From assembly GCF_003207795.1 (NCBI RefSeq), contig NZ_NIRT01000003.1, positions 123,458 through 187,457 of the forward strand: a stretch of 64,000 nt of DNA. Reading direction: 5' to 3'. Source of the stretch: Komagataeibacter nataicola. Its GTDB lineage: Bacteria > Pseudomonadota > Alphaproteobacteria > Acetobacterales > Acetobacteraceae. The notes under the pieces were generated by a model. It searched no databases. It had not been told where the DNA came from and was given only the letters and a program-made list of their open reading frames with translations. Position 1 is the first letter of the stretch; every line of letters starts with the position of its first letter. Shown here in pieces: positions 46,488 to 55,329 of the stretch. Both the position numbers and the translations under genes were made by a program.

Positions 46488-47651
46488 TCAGGCCGGGGGT
46501 GGACGCCGCACGACCAGATCCCCCGCAAGGAATTCGATCGTGCCCGCAATCTCCATTTCCGACAGGACGGTCAGGACTGCTGCTGTCGAGAACTGGCAGC
46601 GCCGTACAAGATCGTCAACAGGCGATGGCGTGAAAGATAGAAAACCTTCCACCATTTCATGCAGGTCGCCCTGGACTGGGGGCGGTGGCGCCGGGTCTGT
46701 GTGCTGCGGGGCTACGGCTTGCCCGCCCGATGGGGCAGCATTGTGGCGCGCCGGGCGGATGGGGGCGGAAAACAGGTCATTTTCCTCTATTGTTTCAGGC
46801 AGTTCACGCAATATGTCGCGTTCGGTTTCAGTCACGACCGCGCCCTGGCGCAGCAGGTCGTTGCTGCCCCGGCAGCGTGGATCAAGCGGTGAGCCGGGCA
46901 CGGCAAAGATGGTGCGCCCGTAATCGAGCGCCATGCGCGCGGTAATCAGGCTGCCCGAGCGCAGTGCAGCCTCGATCACCACGCAGCCCAGACCGAGGCC
47001 CGCAATCAGCCGGTTGCGACGCGGAAAGTGCCGGGCCTGCGGCACCGTGCCCAGCGCGGCCTCGGTCACGACCGCGCCGGTGCGGGCAATCTCGGCCTGC
47101 AGGGGGGCATGTTCGGGCGGATAGGGGCAGTCCAGCCCGCCTGCGATGGCGGCAACCGTGCGGCCCGCCGTCATGGCGCCGCGATGGGCCGCGCCGTCAA
47201 TGCCGCGCGCCAGCCCCGATACGGTCTGCACGCCGTGTGCCGCCAGCAGGGCAGCCAGGCTTTCGGCCATGCGCAGCCCGCCCGAGGAGGCATTGCGCCC
47301 GCCCACGATGCCCACCATGCGGGTAGACAGCAGGGCTACGTCACCCAGAACCGACAGCACGGGCGGGGCGTCGGGCAAGGTGGCCAGCAGGGTGGGGTAG
47401 CCGGGCTGGCCGTGGGCAAGCAGCGTGCCGCCCAGGCCATGTAGCCGCTCAAGCTCGCGCAGCGCCTCGTCACGCGGGCAGAGCGGGCCGATGGTGCGGC
47501 TGAGGCGGGTGGCCCCGCGCTCGAGCATGGCAAGGGCCGCTTCAACGCTGCCATGGGTGCGGATGAGCTTGCGGTAGCTGACCGGGCCGATGCCGTCCGT
47601 TCGCGCCAGCCGCAGGCAGGCCAGCGCCGTTTCGGCATCGGGGCGGGTCAT
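46488..47651 (-). CDS. dprA: DNA-processing protein DprA
   Basis: 387 residues. The N-terminal helical domain is followed by the Rossmann core VGIVGGRNASSGGLRMAESLA and SGLARGIDGAAHRGA, and a C-terminal winged helix (VDDLVRRCQFSTAAVLTVLSEMEIAG). DprA loads RecA on incoming single-stranded DNA during transformation. It overlaps plsY by ATGA. comEC, another competence gene, is in the same window, so uptake machinery may be retained. Confidence 0.94.
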   Translation of the reverse strand: MTRPDAETALACLRLARTDGIGPVSYRKLIRTHGSVEAALAMLERGATRLSRTIGPLCPRDEALRELERLHGLGGTLLAHGQPGYPTLLATLPDAPPVLSVLGDVALLSTRMVGIVGGRNASSGGLRMAESLAALLAAHGVQTVSGLARGIDGAAHRGAMTAGRTVAAIAGGLDCPYPPEHAPLQAEIARTGAVVTEAALGTVPQARHFPRRNRLIAGLGLGCVVIEAALRSGSLITARMALDYGRTIFAVPGSPLDPRCRGSNDLLRQGAVVTETERDILRELPETIEENDLFSAPIRPARHNAAPSGGQAVAPQHTDPAPPPPVQGDLHEMVEGFLSFTPSPVDDLVRRCQFSTAAVLTVLSEMEIAGTIEFLAGDLVVRRPPPA

Positions 47652-48286
47652 GTGCTTTTCTGGCCGATTCTGGGCTCGGTGCCCCTGAGCAGCCGGGTAA
47701 TGTTGGCGTGATGGCGGAGCAGAATCATCACCGCAATCAGCACTCCGGCCAGATAGGCGGGGGAGTTGAAATCAATCCGCCCCGGTCGGATCATGAGCAG
47801 CGGCAGCGCCGCGAAGGCGATGATGGCACCTGCTGATGAAATGCGCGTGACCTTGGCAAAGATCAGCCACAGCGCGCAGCAGCATAAGCCCACGCCGGGC
47901 ATGAGGGCCAGAATGCAGCCCAGCCCGGTGGCGACGCCCTTGCCACCTTTGAATTTGAGCCAGACGGGAAAGCAGTGCCCGGCCACGGCAAAGATGGCGG
48001 CCAGCGATTCGGCGGCCAGCGTGTGGAACGGGCACAGCACGAAGGCGCAGAACACCGCGAACGCGCCTTTGGTGCCATCAAGCGCCAGCGTGCCGGCCGC
48101 CAGCCCCTTGCGGCCCGTGCGGAGCACGTTGGTCGCCCCGATATTGCCCGAGCCGATCTTGCGGATATCGCCACCGCCCGAGAGCGCGGTCAGCACCAGG
48201 CCGAAGGGAATGCTGCCAATCAGATAGGACAGGAAGGCGACGCCGCCCATCAGCGGCAGGTCGTAGGTGGGGATGCCATAGATCAT
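47648..48286 (-). CDS. plsY: Glycerol-3-phosphate acyltransferase PlsY
   Basis: 212 residues from ATG 48286. Several membrane helices with the three PlsY loops: SYLIGSIPFGLVLT, GSGNIGATNVLRTGRK and FKGGKGVATGLG. It acylates glycerol-3-phosphate from acyl-phosphate in the inner membrane, the first step in phospholipid synthesis. The start overlaps the pyrC-like stop by ATGA. Confidence 0.95.
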   Translation of the reverse strand: MIYGIPTYDLPLMGGVAFLSYLIGSIPFGLVLTALSGGGDIRKIGSGNIGATNVLRTGRKGLAAGTLALDGTKGAFAVFCAFVLCPFHTLAAESLAAIFAVAGHCFPVWLKFKGGKGVATGLGCILALMPGVGLCCCALWLIFAKVTRISSAGAIIAFAALPLLMIRPGRIDFNSPAYLAGVLIAVMILLRHHANITRLLRGTEPRIGQKST

Positions 48287-49578
48287 GCGGCCTGAGCCCC
48301 GAACACGCGCACGCCCTTCTTCCACGTGCCCAGCACGCGGCCTTCCAGCGCGCGGCCATCAAACGGGGTGTTCTGCGCCTTGCCCGGCAGGTCGCCCGCC
48401 CGCACCACCCAGGCGGTATCGGGGTTGAACAGGCACAGGTCGGCCGCAGCCCCCACGGCCAGGGTGCCCGATTTGCTGCCCAGCACGGCAGCGGGGCGGT
48501 GCGTGAGCAGGCCAATGGCCTCCATCATGCCAAGATGGCCCGCATGCACCTGCGCAAGTGTTACCGCAAGCAGCGTGCACAGCCCCGTGCCCCCTGCCGC
48601 CGCCACGGCAAAGGGCTGGCGCTTGTCATCGGCGTCGCACGGCATGTGGTCGGATGCGATGGCGTCGATCGTGCCATCGGCAAGGGCCGCACTGACGGCA
48701 CGGCGGTCGGCTTCGGTGCGCAGCGGTGGCGAGAGCTTGGCGTAGGTGCGGAAATCACCGATCACCGTCTCGTTGAGGTCGAAATAGGGCGGCGCGGTAT
48801 CACAGCTCACACGCAGGCCATCGGCCTTGGCATTGCGGATCAGGTCCAGCCCCTCGGCTGTCGAGACATGGCCGAAATGCAGTCGCCCGCCGGTCATGCG
48901 CGCAAGGCGGAGGTCGCGTGCGATGAGGATGGCCTCGGCTGCTGCCGGAATGCCCGGCAGGCCGAGGCGGGTGGCCAGTTCGCCATCGGTAGCGCAGCCG
49001 CCGCGCGCCAGTGACGGATCTTCGGGGTGCTGCACGATCAGCGCGTTGAAGCCCCGGGCGTAGGTCAGCATCTGGCGCATCATGCGGCTGTCGGCAATGG
49101 CTTGCGGGCCATCGGTGAAGGCAATGGCGCCTGCTTCGGCCAGCAGGCCGATCTCGGCCATTTCCCTGCCCGCGCATTCACGGGTCAATGCGCCATAGGG
49201 CAGGATGTCGATCATGCCCGTTTCCTCGCCACGCGCGCGCAGCAGGCGGGCAAGGGCGGGGTTGTCGATGGTCGGGCTGGTATTGGGCAGCACGGCAATG
49301 GTGGTGATGCCACCGGCCACGGCGGCGCGCGCGGCCGAGAGCACCGTCTCGCGGTATTCGTAGCCGGGCTCGCCAATGGTCACGCGCATGTCCACAAGGC
49401 CGGGGCACAGCACGAGCTGGCCGCCGCCATCAATCACGTCCGCGCCCTCGGGCCTGCCTTCGGCCTGCGGCGCATCGGTGCCTGCAATCACGCCGTCCTG
49501 TACCAGCAGGCGGCCGGGGCGGTCCGTGTTGCTGGCGGGGTCGATCAGGCGCACATTTTCAAAAACGGTTGGCTTCAT
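48283..49578 (-). CDS. Dihydroorotase-like protein, metal motif altered (PyrC' type)
   Basis: 431 residues. It is an amidohydrolase of the PyrC family. The usual HxH at the end of the first strand is replaced: residues 63-67 read DMRVT (family: DMHVH), so two zinc ligands are missing. Later elements persist ([30 protein letters not shown]). In Pseudomonas and many alphaproteobacteria such inactive PyrC' proteins accompany PyrB as a structural partner of aspartate transcarbamoylase. Its position, overlapping pyrB by ATGA, fits that role. A separate active dihydroorotase would be needed. Confidence 0.85.
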   Translation of the reverse strand: MKPTVFENVRLIDPASNTDRPGRLLVQDGVIAGTDAPQAEGRPEGADVIDGGGQLVLCPGLVDMRVTIGEPGYEYRETVLSAARAAVAGGITTIAVLPNTSPTIDNPALARLLRARGEETGMIDILPYGALTRECAGREMAEIGLLAEAGAIAFTDGPQAIADSRMMRQMLTYARGFNALIVQHPEDPSLARGGCATDGELATRLGLPGIPAAAEAILIARDLRLARMTGGRLHFGHVSTAEGLDLIRNAKADGLRVSCDTAPPYFDLNETVIGDFRTYAKLSPPLRTEADRRAVSAALADGTIDAIASDHMPCDADDKRQPFAVAAAGGTGLCTLLAVTLAQVHAGHLGMMEAIGLLTHRPAAVLGSKSGTLAVGAAADLCLFNPDTAWVVRAGDLPGKAQNTPFDGRALEGRVLGTWKKGVRVFGAQAA

Positions 49579-50540
49579 GCGCCTTCTCCCCCGCGTGCGA
49601 GCAGGTCGAGCACCGCCATGCGCACCGCAACTCCCATTTCCACCTGTTCACGGATCACGCTCTGGTCGGAATCGGCCACGCGGCTGTCAATTTCCACGCC
49701 CCGGTTCATCGGTCCGGGATGCATGACCAGCGCGTGCGGCTTCGCCAGCCCAAGGCGCTTGTTGTCGAGTCCGTAGAAGCGGAAATATTCCCGCGCGCTG
49801 GGCACCTGCGTGCCCTTCATGCGCTCGCGCTGCACGCGCAGCATCATCACCACGTCCACGCCGCGCAGGCCGTCCTCCATGGTGTGATGGATGCTCACTC
49901 CCAGCGCGCCAATGGCACCGGGCACCAGCGTGGGTGGCCCCACCACGCGCACCTGGCACCCCAGCGCGGTGAGCAGGTGAATGTTGGAGCGCGCGACCCG
50001 GCTGTGGCTGACATCGCCACAGATCGCCACCGTCAGCCCCTCGAACGTGCCGAAATGGCGGCGGATGGTCAGCGCATCGAGCAGGGCCTGTGTGGGGTGT
50101 TCATGCGTGCCGTCGCCCGCATTGACCACGCTGGCCTGCACCTTCTGCGCCAGCAGGGCGGGCGCACCTGACTGGGCATGGCGCACGACCAGCAGGTCGG
50201 CATGCATGGCGTTGAGCGTGGCTGCGGTGTCGAGCAGCGTCTCGCCCTTGTTGACCGAGGAACTGGCCACGGTCATGTTCACCACATCCGCGCCCAGCCG
50301 CTTGCCCGCCAGCTCGAACGAGGTGCGGGTGCGGGTGCTGTCCTCAAAGAACAGGTTGATGAGCGTGCGCCCGCGCAGCAGGTCGCGCGGCGTTTTGCGC
50401 GAGCGGTTGAGCAGGGCGTAGTGCTCGGCCAGGTCCAGTATGGGCATGATCCGGCTGGGATGCATGCCCTGCACGCCCAGCAGGTGGCGTGTGGCCGGAG
50501 TGGCGAAGACGTTGCTGCCGTGGGCGCTGCGCTCATTCAT
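49575..50540 (-). CDS. pyrB: Aspartate carbamoyltransferase catalytic subunit
   Basis: 321 residues from ATG 50540. Carbamoyl-phosphate site [27 protein letters not shown] and [16 protein letters not shown]; aspartate region [12 protein letters not shown]. It makes carbamoyl-aspartate in pyrimidine synthesis. It overlaps gltX by eight bases and the PyrC-like gene by four. No pyrI regulatory-chain gene is seen. Confidence 0.96.
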   Translation of the reverse strand: MNERSAHGSNVFATPATRHLLGVQGMHPSRIMPILDLAEHYALLNRSRKTPRDLLRGRTLINLFFEDSTRTRTSFELAGKRLGADVVNMTVASSSVNKGETLLDTAATLNAMHADLLVVRHAQSGAPALLAQKVQASVVNAGDGTHEHPTQALLDALTIRRHFGTFEGLTVAICGDVSHSRVARSNIHLLTALGCQVRVVGPPTLVPGAIGALGVSIHHTMEDGLRGVDVVMMLRVQRERMKGTQVPSAREYFRFYGLDNKRLGLAKPHALVMHPGPMNRGVEIDSRVADSDQSVIREQVEMGVAVRMAVLDLLARGGEGA

Positions 50541-51939
50541 GGGCGGCGACCGCGTTGATGCGTGCCAGAACCTCGTCACGGCCAAGGGCAAGCAGCGTGT
50601 CATCAATACCGGGCGACATGGTGCTGCCGGTCACGGCGGCGCGCAGCGGCTGGGCCACCTTGCCAAGCTTCATCCCGTGCGTTTCGGCAAACTGGCGCAG
50701 TGTTGCGTCGATCGCTTCCTTGCTGAAGGGTTCGGTCGCCTCGAGTGCCGTGGCCAGCCTGCCCAGCATCACGCGGTTTTCCGGGCTGAGCTGCTTTTCG
50801 GCCTTGGGGTCGAAGGTCAGTGGCAGCGAACGGCCGAGGAAGGCTGCGTTATCGGCCAGTTCCACCAATGTCTTGGCGCGTTCCTTCAGGCCGGGCATGA
50901 GCGCGAGCACCTTGGCGCGGGTGGCGTCGGATGTATCCACGCCTTCCATCCTGGCCAGCCGCTCCATCACGTCGTTGGTCAGGCGGGTATCATCGGCCTG
51001 ACGCAGCCACACGCCATTGATGTGCAAAAGCTTGGCGTAATCCATGCGGGATGGCGAGCGGCCCACGCCATCGAGGTCAAACAGCCTGATCTGTTCCTCG
51101 CGCGACAGGATCTCGGCATCGCCATGGCCCCAGCCAAGGCGCAGCAGGTAGTTGTTCAGGGCCTCGGGCAGGTAGCCCATCTCGCGGAACTCGACGACCG
51201 ACTGCGCCCCGTGCCGCTTGGACAGCTTGGCCCCATCAGGCCCGTGGATGAGCGGCAGATGCGCGAAATGCGGCAGGTCCCAGCCCATGGCGCGGTAGAT
51301 CATGGCCTGGCGGAAGGTGTTGGTCAGGTGGTCATCGCCACGGATGACGTGGGTGATGTCCATGTCATGGTCATCGACCACGACGGCAAGCTGGTAGACC
51401 GGCGTGCCATCGGCGCGCAGGATGATCATGTCATCAAGCTCGCTGTTGGCCACGCGCACGTCGCCCTGCACCAGATCGTGGATGGTGGTTTCCCCCTCGC
51501 GCGGGGCCTTGATGCGGATGGTGTAGGGGGTGTTGGCGGGGGCTTCGGCAGGGTCGCGGTCGCGCCACATGCCATTGTAGCGGGGAGGACGGCCCTCGGC
51601 CATCGCCTTCTCGCGCATTTCCTTCAGTTCATCGGCCGTGCAGTAGCAGCGATAGGCCAGGCCCTTTTCCAGCAGTTCATGCGCCACCTCGGCATGGCGG
51701 GCCTGGCGGGTGGACTGGAAGACCGGCTTCTCGTCGGATTCGATGTCCATCCAGGCCAGGCCGTCGAACAGTACGTCGACCGCCTGCTGGGTCGAGCGTT
51801 CACGGTCGGTATCCTCGATGCGGAGCACGAACTGCCCGCCGTGGTGGCGGGCATAGAGGAAATTGAAAAGGGCGGCACGGGCGTTGCCGATATGCAGCAG
51901 GCCGGTGGGGCTGGGAGCAAAACGCGTACGGACAGTCAT
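50533..51939 (-). CDS. gltX: Glutamyl-tRNA synthetase
   Basis: 468 residues from ATG 51939. HIGH-type motif [17 protein letters not shown] and KMSKS-type [11 protein letters not shown] class I anticodon-binding C-terminus follows. In alphaproteobacteria lacking GlnRS it also charges tRNA-Gln for the amidotransferase route, and a second GltX may exist elsewhere. It is the first gene of the long minus-strand run down to the S41 peptidase. Confidence 0.95.
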   Translation of the reverse strand: MTVRTRFAPSPTGLLHIGNARAALFNFLYARHHGGQFVLRIEDTDRERSTQQAVDVLFDGLAWMDIESDEKPVFQSTRQARHAEVAHELLEKGLAYRCYCTADELKEMREKAMAEGRPPRYNGMWRDRDPAEAPANTPYTIRIKAPREGETTIHDLVQGDVRVANSELDDMIILRADGTPVYQLAVVVDDHDMDITHVIRGDDHLTNTFRQAMIYRAMGWDLPHFAHLPLIHGPDGAKLSKRHGAQSVVEFREMGYLPEALNNYLLRLGWGHGDAEILSREEQIRLFDLDGVGRSPSRMDYAKLLHINGVWLRQADDTRLTNDVMERLARMEGVDTSDATRAKVLALMPGLKERAKTLVELADNAAFLGRSLPLTFDPKAEKQLSPENRVMLGRLATALEATEPFSKEAIDATLRQFAETHGMKLGKVAQPLRAAVTGSTMSPGIDDTLLALGRDEVLARINAVAAHE

Positions 51940-52086
51940 GAACCGGGTTCCTAGCATGTTTTCGCCCTGCTGACAGGGGGCACTCTGGCGTGAAAACCGT
52001 TCCGCCCGCTAGGGTGTGCATTCCTGCCACGCCTTTTACGCGCATTATGGGGGTCTTCTGTCGGGTTTGTCTGCCATACGCCACCA

Positions 52087-52152
52087 ATGCCAATGCCAAT
52101 GCCAATGCCAATGCCAATGCCAATGCCGATGCCGATGCCGATGCCGATGCCG
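52087..52152 (+). repeat. Hexanucleotide tandem repeat, 11 units
   Basis: Six ATGCCA units (52087-52122) followed by five ATGCCG units (52123-52152), exact within each block. Read rightward in the comEC frame it encodes Met-Pro repeated 11 times. It lies 148 bases upstream of gltX and just before comEC, between divergent genes. Six-base units preserve frame when their number changes. Confidence 0.97.
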
Positions 52153-52245
52153 CTGGCCTGCCGGGGGCACATGCGCGGGTGCGTTGCGGGTGACGATTCC
52201 GGGGCAGGCTGCGCGGGGGGGCAGGTTTTGAGCCGGGCACGGGGC

Positions 52246-54372
52246 ATGCTGGCGCGCGCGTCTGGTGCAGGCGCGGCGTGGCTGTGGAGACAGAACAGCC
52301 GCCTGGTGCTGTGGCTGCCGGTGGCTCTTGCAGGTGGCATCACCTTCTATCTTGCCCTGCCGACGGAGCCGGGCGGGGTGGGTGTGGCGGAGGGCGTGCT
52401 GGCCTGCGTTGCATCGCTCGCCTGCCGCCTGCTGTGGCCCGGGCGGCTGGCCGTGCGGCTGGGCGCGGGCGTGGTGGGGATGGGGGCCATGGGGCTGCTC
52501 CTGGCATGGGGGCAGGTATGGCGCATGCCGCCCTTTCCCGACCTGCCGCGCCGGGCGGTGCATCTGTCAGGGCAGGTAACGGAGGCTGAGGTGCAGCGTC
52601 TGGCCGATGGCGAGCAGGCGCTGCGCGTGGCGTTGCGCGGCGTGCGCTTTGAAGATGGAATCAGCATTGGCATGCCGCCCCTGCGGCGATGGCTGTGGGT
52701 GCGGTTGCGGGCCGATGACCCCGCGCGGCCCATGCCGGGCGACGGGCTTGAGGTGCGTGCCCTGCTTTCTCCGCCTGCCTTCCCCGATGTGCCGGGCGGG
52801 TATGACGCCCAGCGTCGGGCGTGGTTTGACGGGCTGGCGGGGCATGGCCGCGCGCTTGATCGGGCCACGATCACGTCCGCGCAGGCAGGTGGCGGGGTCG
52901 GCGGCTGGCTTGCGGGCAGGCGGCAGGTGCTGGCGGAGCGGATACGCACGGCCCTGCCCGGCACGCGGGGCGATATTGCGGCCACCATTCTGGCGGGAGC
53001 CGATGGCGTGGTGGCGGCCCCCGAGCGCGAGGCCTTTGCCGATGCAGGGCTTGCGCACCTGCTGGCCGTGGCGGGGCTGCATCTGGCTATTGTGATGGGG
53101 CTGGTCATGGTGGTGGTGCGCACGGGGCTGGCGCTGAGCGAGCGGGCAGCGCTGTACTGGCCATGCCGCCAGATCGCGGCGGTGAGCGCACTGCTGGCGG
53201 GGGGCGTCTATGTGCTGCTGAGCGGCGCGCACCTGCCCGCCCGGCGCAGCCTGCTCATGGCGGGTCTGGCGGTCATGGCGCTGCTGGCGGGCAGGCGGCC
53301 GCTCTCGCTGCGCGCGCTGGCCCTGGCGGCGACGGTGCTTATGGCTCTCAGCCCCGAGGGTGTGGCCGAACTGCCGCTCCAGATGTCGGTTGCCGCTGTC
53401 ATGGCGCTGATCGCGGGATTTGATGCGCTGCGGCCCGCCCTGTCGGGCTGGGAGCATGATGATGTGTGGCTGCGGCGGGTGGCGGTCCGCATGGTGCGCC
53501 CGCTGCTGGCCAGCGTGCTGGCGGGGGGCGCGTGCCTGCCGGTGGGCATGGCGCATTTTGGCGCGGTGCAGCCGTGGTTCGTGCTGGCCAACCTGCTGGC
53601 GGTGCCACTCATGTCGATCTGGATCATGCCATGGGGACTGGCGGCCCTCGGGCTGATGCCGCTGGGGCTGGAAAAACTGGCCCTCGTGCCCATGGGCTGG
53701 GGCATTGGCGTGGTGACGGCGCTGGCCCATCTGGTCGCCCGCCTGCCCATGGCGCGGATGGGCGTGCCCGCCCTGGGCAATGTGGGGCTGTGCGTATTCT
53801 TTGTGGGGTTGTGCTGGCTGTGCCTGTGGGTGGGGCGGGTGCGGCTGCTGGGGCTTGTGCCGATCGTGCTGGCGGTGCTCTCGCCATGGATGGCGGCCCG
53901 CCCGGCGCTGCTGCTGGCCCCTGATGCACGCATGGCCGGTATCGTGACACAGGGGCAGTTATGGACCGGCCCCGGCACGCATCCCGATCCCTTTGTGCTG
54001 CGCGAATGGCAGCGCGTGACCGGCCTGCCCGCAGGCGTGCTGCCTGCCGGGGGCACGGTGGGGAATGTGACGTGCCATGCCGGGGTCTGTCGTGTGGGAG
54101 ATATCGTGCTGGTTCTTGCGTCCCGCCCGCCCGCGCCCGGCCTGTGCCGGGGCGCGGGGCTGCTGGTCAACCTGCCCGGCACATGGGGGTGTGACAGCGT
54201 GCCTTCCATCGGGCGTTTCGACCTGTGGCGCAACGGGGCTTATGGCATTTACCGGCGGCCCGATGGCGGGTTTGTGGTGCAGACCGACCGCGGCGTGCGC
54301 GGGGCGCGGCCATGGGTCATGCGCCCTGGCGGAGCAGGCCTGCCCAACCTGCCGCTGGCGCAGGCGGAATAA
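52246..54372 (+). CDS. comEC: ComEC/Rec2-family DNA-uptake channel
   Basis: 708 residues from ATG 52246. Upstream in-frame starts reach 52171 and back through the ATG-rich repeat at 52087, so the real start is uncertain. An N-terminal membrane/OB region is followed by the competence domain motif (DAGLAHLLAVAGLHLAIVMG) and several further membrane helices. The metallo-beta-lactamase domain of long ComEC proteins is absent; only a short C-terminal tail follows. It transports single-stranded DNA across the inner membrane. Confidence 0.9.
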   Translation: MLARASGAGAAWLWRQNSRLVLWLPVALAGGITFYLALPTEPGGVGVAEGVLACVASLACRLLWPGRLAVRLGAGVVGMGAMGLLLAWGQVWRMPPFPDLPRRAVHLSGQVTEAEVQRLADGEQALRVALRGVRFEDGISIGMPPLRRWLWVRLRADDPARPMPGDGLEVRALLSPPAFPDVPGGYDAQRRAWFDGLAGHGRALDRATITSAQAGGGVGGWLAGRRQVLAERIRTALPGTRGDIAATILAGADGVVAAPEREAFADAGLAHLLAVAGLHLAIVMGLVMVVVRTGLALSERAALYWPCRQIAAVSALLAGGVYVLLSGAHLPARRSLLMAGLAVMALLAGRRPLSLRALALAATVLMALSPEGVAELPLQMSVAAVMALIAGFDALRPALSGWEHDDVWLRRVAVRMVRPLLASVLAGGACLPVGMAHFGAVQPWFVLANLLAVPLMSIWIMPWGLAALGLMPLGLEKLALVPMGWGIGVVTALAHLVARLPMARMGVPALGNVGLCVFFVGLCWLCLWVGRVRLLGLVPIVLAVLSPWMAARPALLLAPDARMAGIVTQGQLWTGPGTHPDPFVLREWQRVTGLPAGVLPAGGTVGNVTCHAGVCRVGDIVLVLASRPPAPGLCRGAGLLVNLPGTWGCDSVPSIGRFDLWRNGAYGIYRRPDGGFVVQTDRGVRGARPWVMRPGGAGLPNLPLAQAE

Positions 54373-54383
54373 GGATTTGGAAT

Positions 54384-54450
54384 AAAAGTTTTTCGGGTGC
54401 CGTCTTTTTTAAAAAATGATGTTCTTTCAAAGTTTCACCAGAAAATTTCT
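54384..54450 (-). repeat. Convergent-junction palindromic repeat, copy F (inverted, degenerate)
   Basis: Begins AAAAGTTTTTCGGGTGCCGTC, then TTTTTTAAAAAATGATG and ends TTTCACCAGAAAATTTC. Both hairpins have decayed but the ends and the internal GTTCTTTC are recognisable. It lies between comEC and nth, 12 bases after the comEC stop. Confidence 0.75.
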
Positions 54451-54456
54451 GTCTGT

Positions 54457-55149
54457 TCAGGCAGGCGTCAGGCGCAGTTCGTCCTTCATGCGGTACTGGC
54501 ACGGCTCAAAGGCAGGGCAGCGCCAGCATTCGGGCTTGCGGGCCTTGCACACATAACGCCCGTGCAGAATCAGCCAGTGATGGGCGCAGCGCAGCATGTC
54601 GGGCGGAATGCGGCGGACGAGCTGGTCCTCCACCGCGCGCACGGTGGCGCCCGGCGCCAGCCCCGTGCGGTTGCCAATGCGGAAGATGTGGGTATCCACC
54701 GCCATCGTGCTGTCACCAAAGGCCACGTTCATCACCACGTTCGCGGTCTTGCGGCCCACGCCGGGCAGGGATTCAAGGGCCGCGCGGTCATGGGGCACGT
54801 GGCCATCAAAGCGGTCGAGCAACTGCCGCGACAGCGCCACCACGTTGCGCGCCTTGGTGCGCCACAGCCCGATGGTGCGGATATGGGCGCCCACCTTTTC
54901 CTCGCCGAGGTCCACCATGGCCTGCGGAGTTGGCGCATCGCGGAACAGGTTGACAGTGGCCTTGTTGACCGAGGCATCGGTTGCCTGTGCCGAAAGCACT
55001 ACGGCCACGAGCAGCGTGTAATCATCGACAAAGTCGAGCTCGCTCTCGGCATCGGGGTTGGCGGTGGCCAGCAGGCTGATGAAGGCGCGGACTTCGGCCA
55101 GTGTCATGGTGCGGCGGGCGGGTTTGATTCGGCGGGGCGGTGTTGGCAT
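54457..55149 (-). CDS. nth: Endonuclease III
   Basis: 230 residues. Helix-hairpin-helix LPGVGRKTANVVMNVAFG with the catalytic Lys, the catalytic Asp in MAVDTHIFRIGNRTG and the C-terminal [4Fe-4S] cluster CKARKPECWRCPAFEPC. It removes oxidised pyrimidines and nicks at AP sites. The N-terminal 14 residues before MTLAEVRAF are extra; that internal Met is an alternative start. Confidence 0.96.
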   Translation of the reverse strand: MPTPPRRIKPARRTMTLAEVRAFISLLATANPDAESELDFVDDYTLLVAVVLSAQATDASVNKATVNLFRDAPTPQAMVDLGEEKVGAHIRTIGLWRTKARNVVALSRQLLDRFDGHVPHDRAALESLPGVGRKTANVVMNVAFGDSTMAVDTHIFRIGNRTGLAPGATVRAVEDQLVRRIPPDMLRCAHHWLILHGRYVCKARKPECWRCPAFEPCQYRMKDELRLTPA

Positions 55150-55329
55150 CGGCTACTCGCTGGAGTGGGGCGGGGCGTATTGTGCGGTGTGGGGTGGGGT
55201 CTGTAAATTGCCCTGAGCCGTGATAACCCGGCAGGGACCTTGCATGCCACGCGGGGCGGGGCTAGTCGTTCCAGCCCTTTGCGGCGGCGGCTCGTGGCCG
55301 CGTTTTTTTTGCATTCTGGCGTGGTGGGC

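Noticed and set aside
52087..52152. CRISPR array
   Set aside because: Direct six-base units without spacers are a simple microsatellite.
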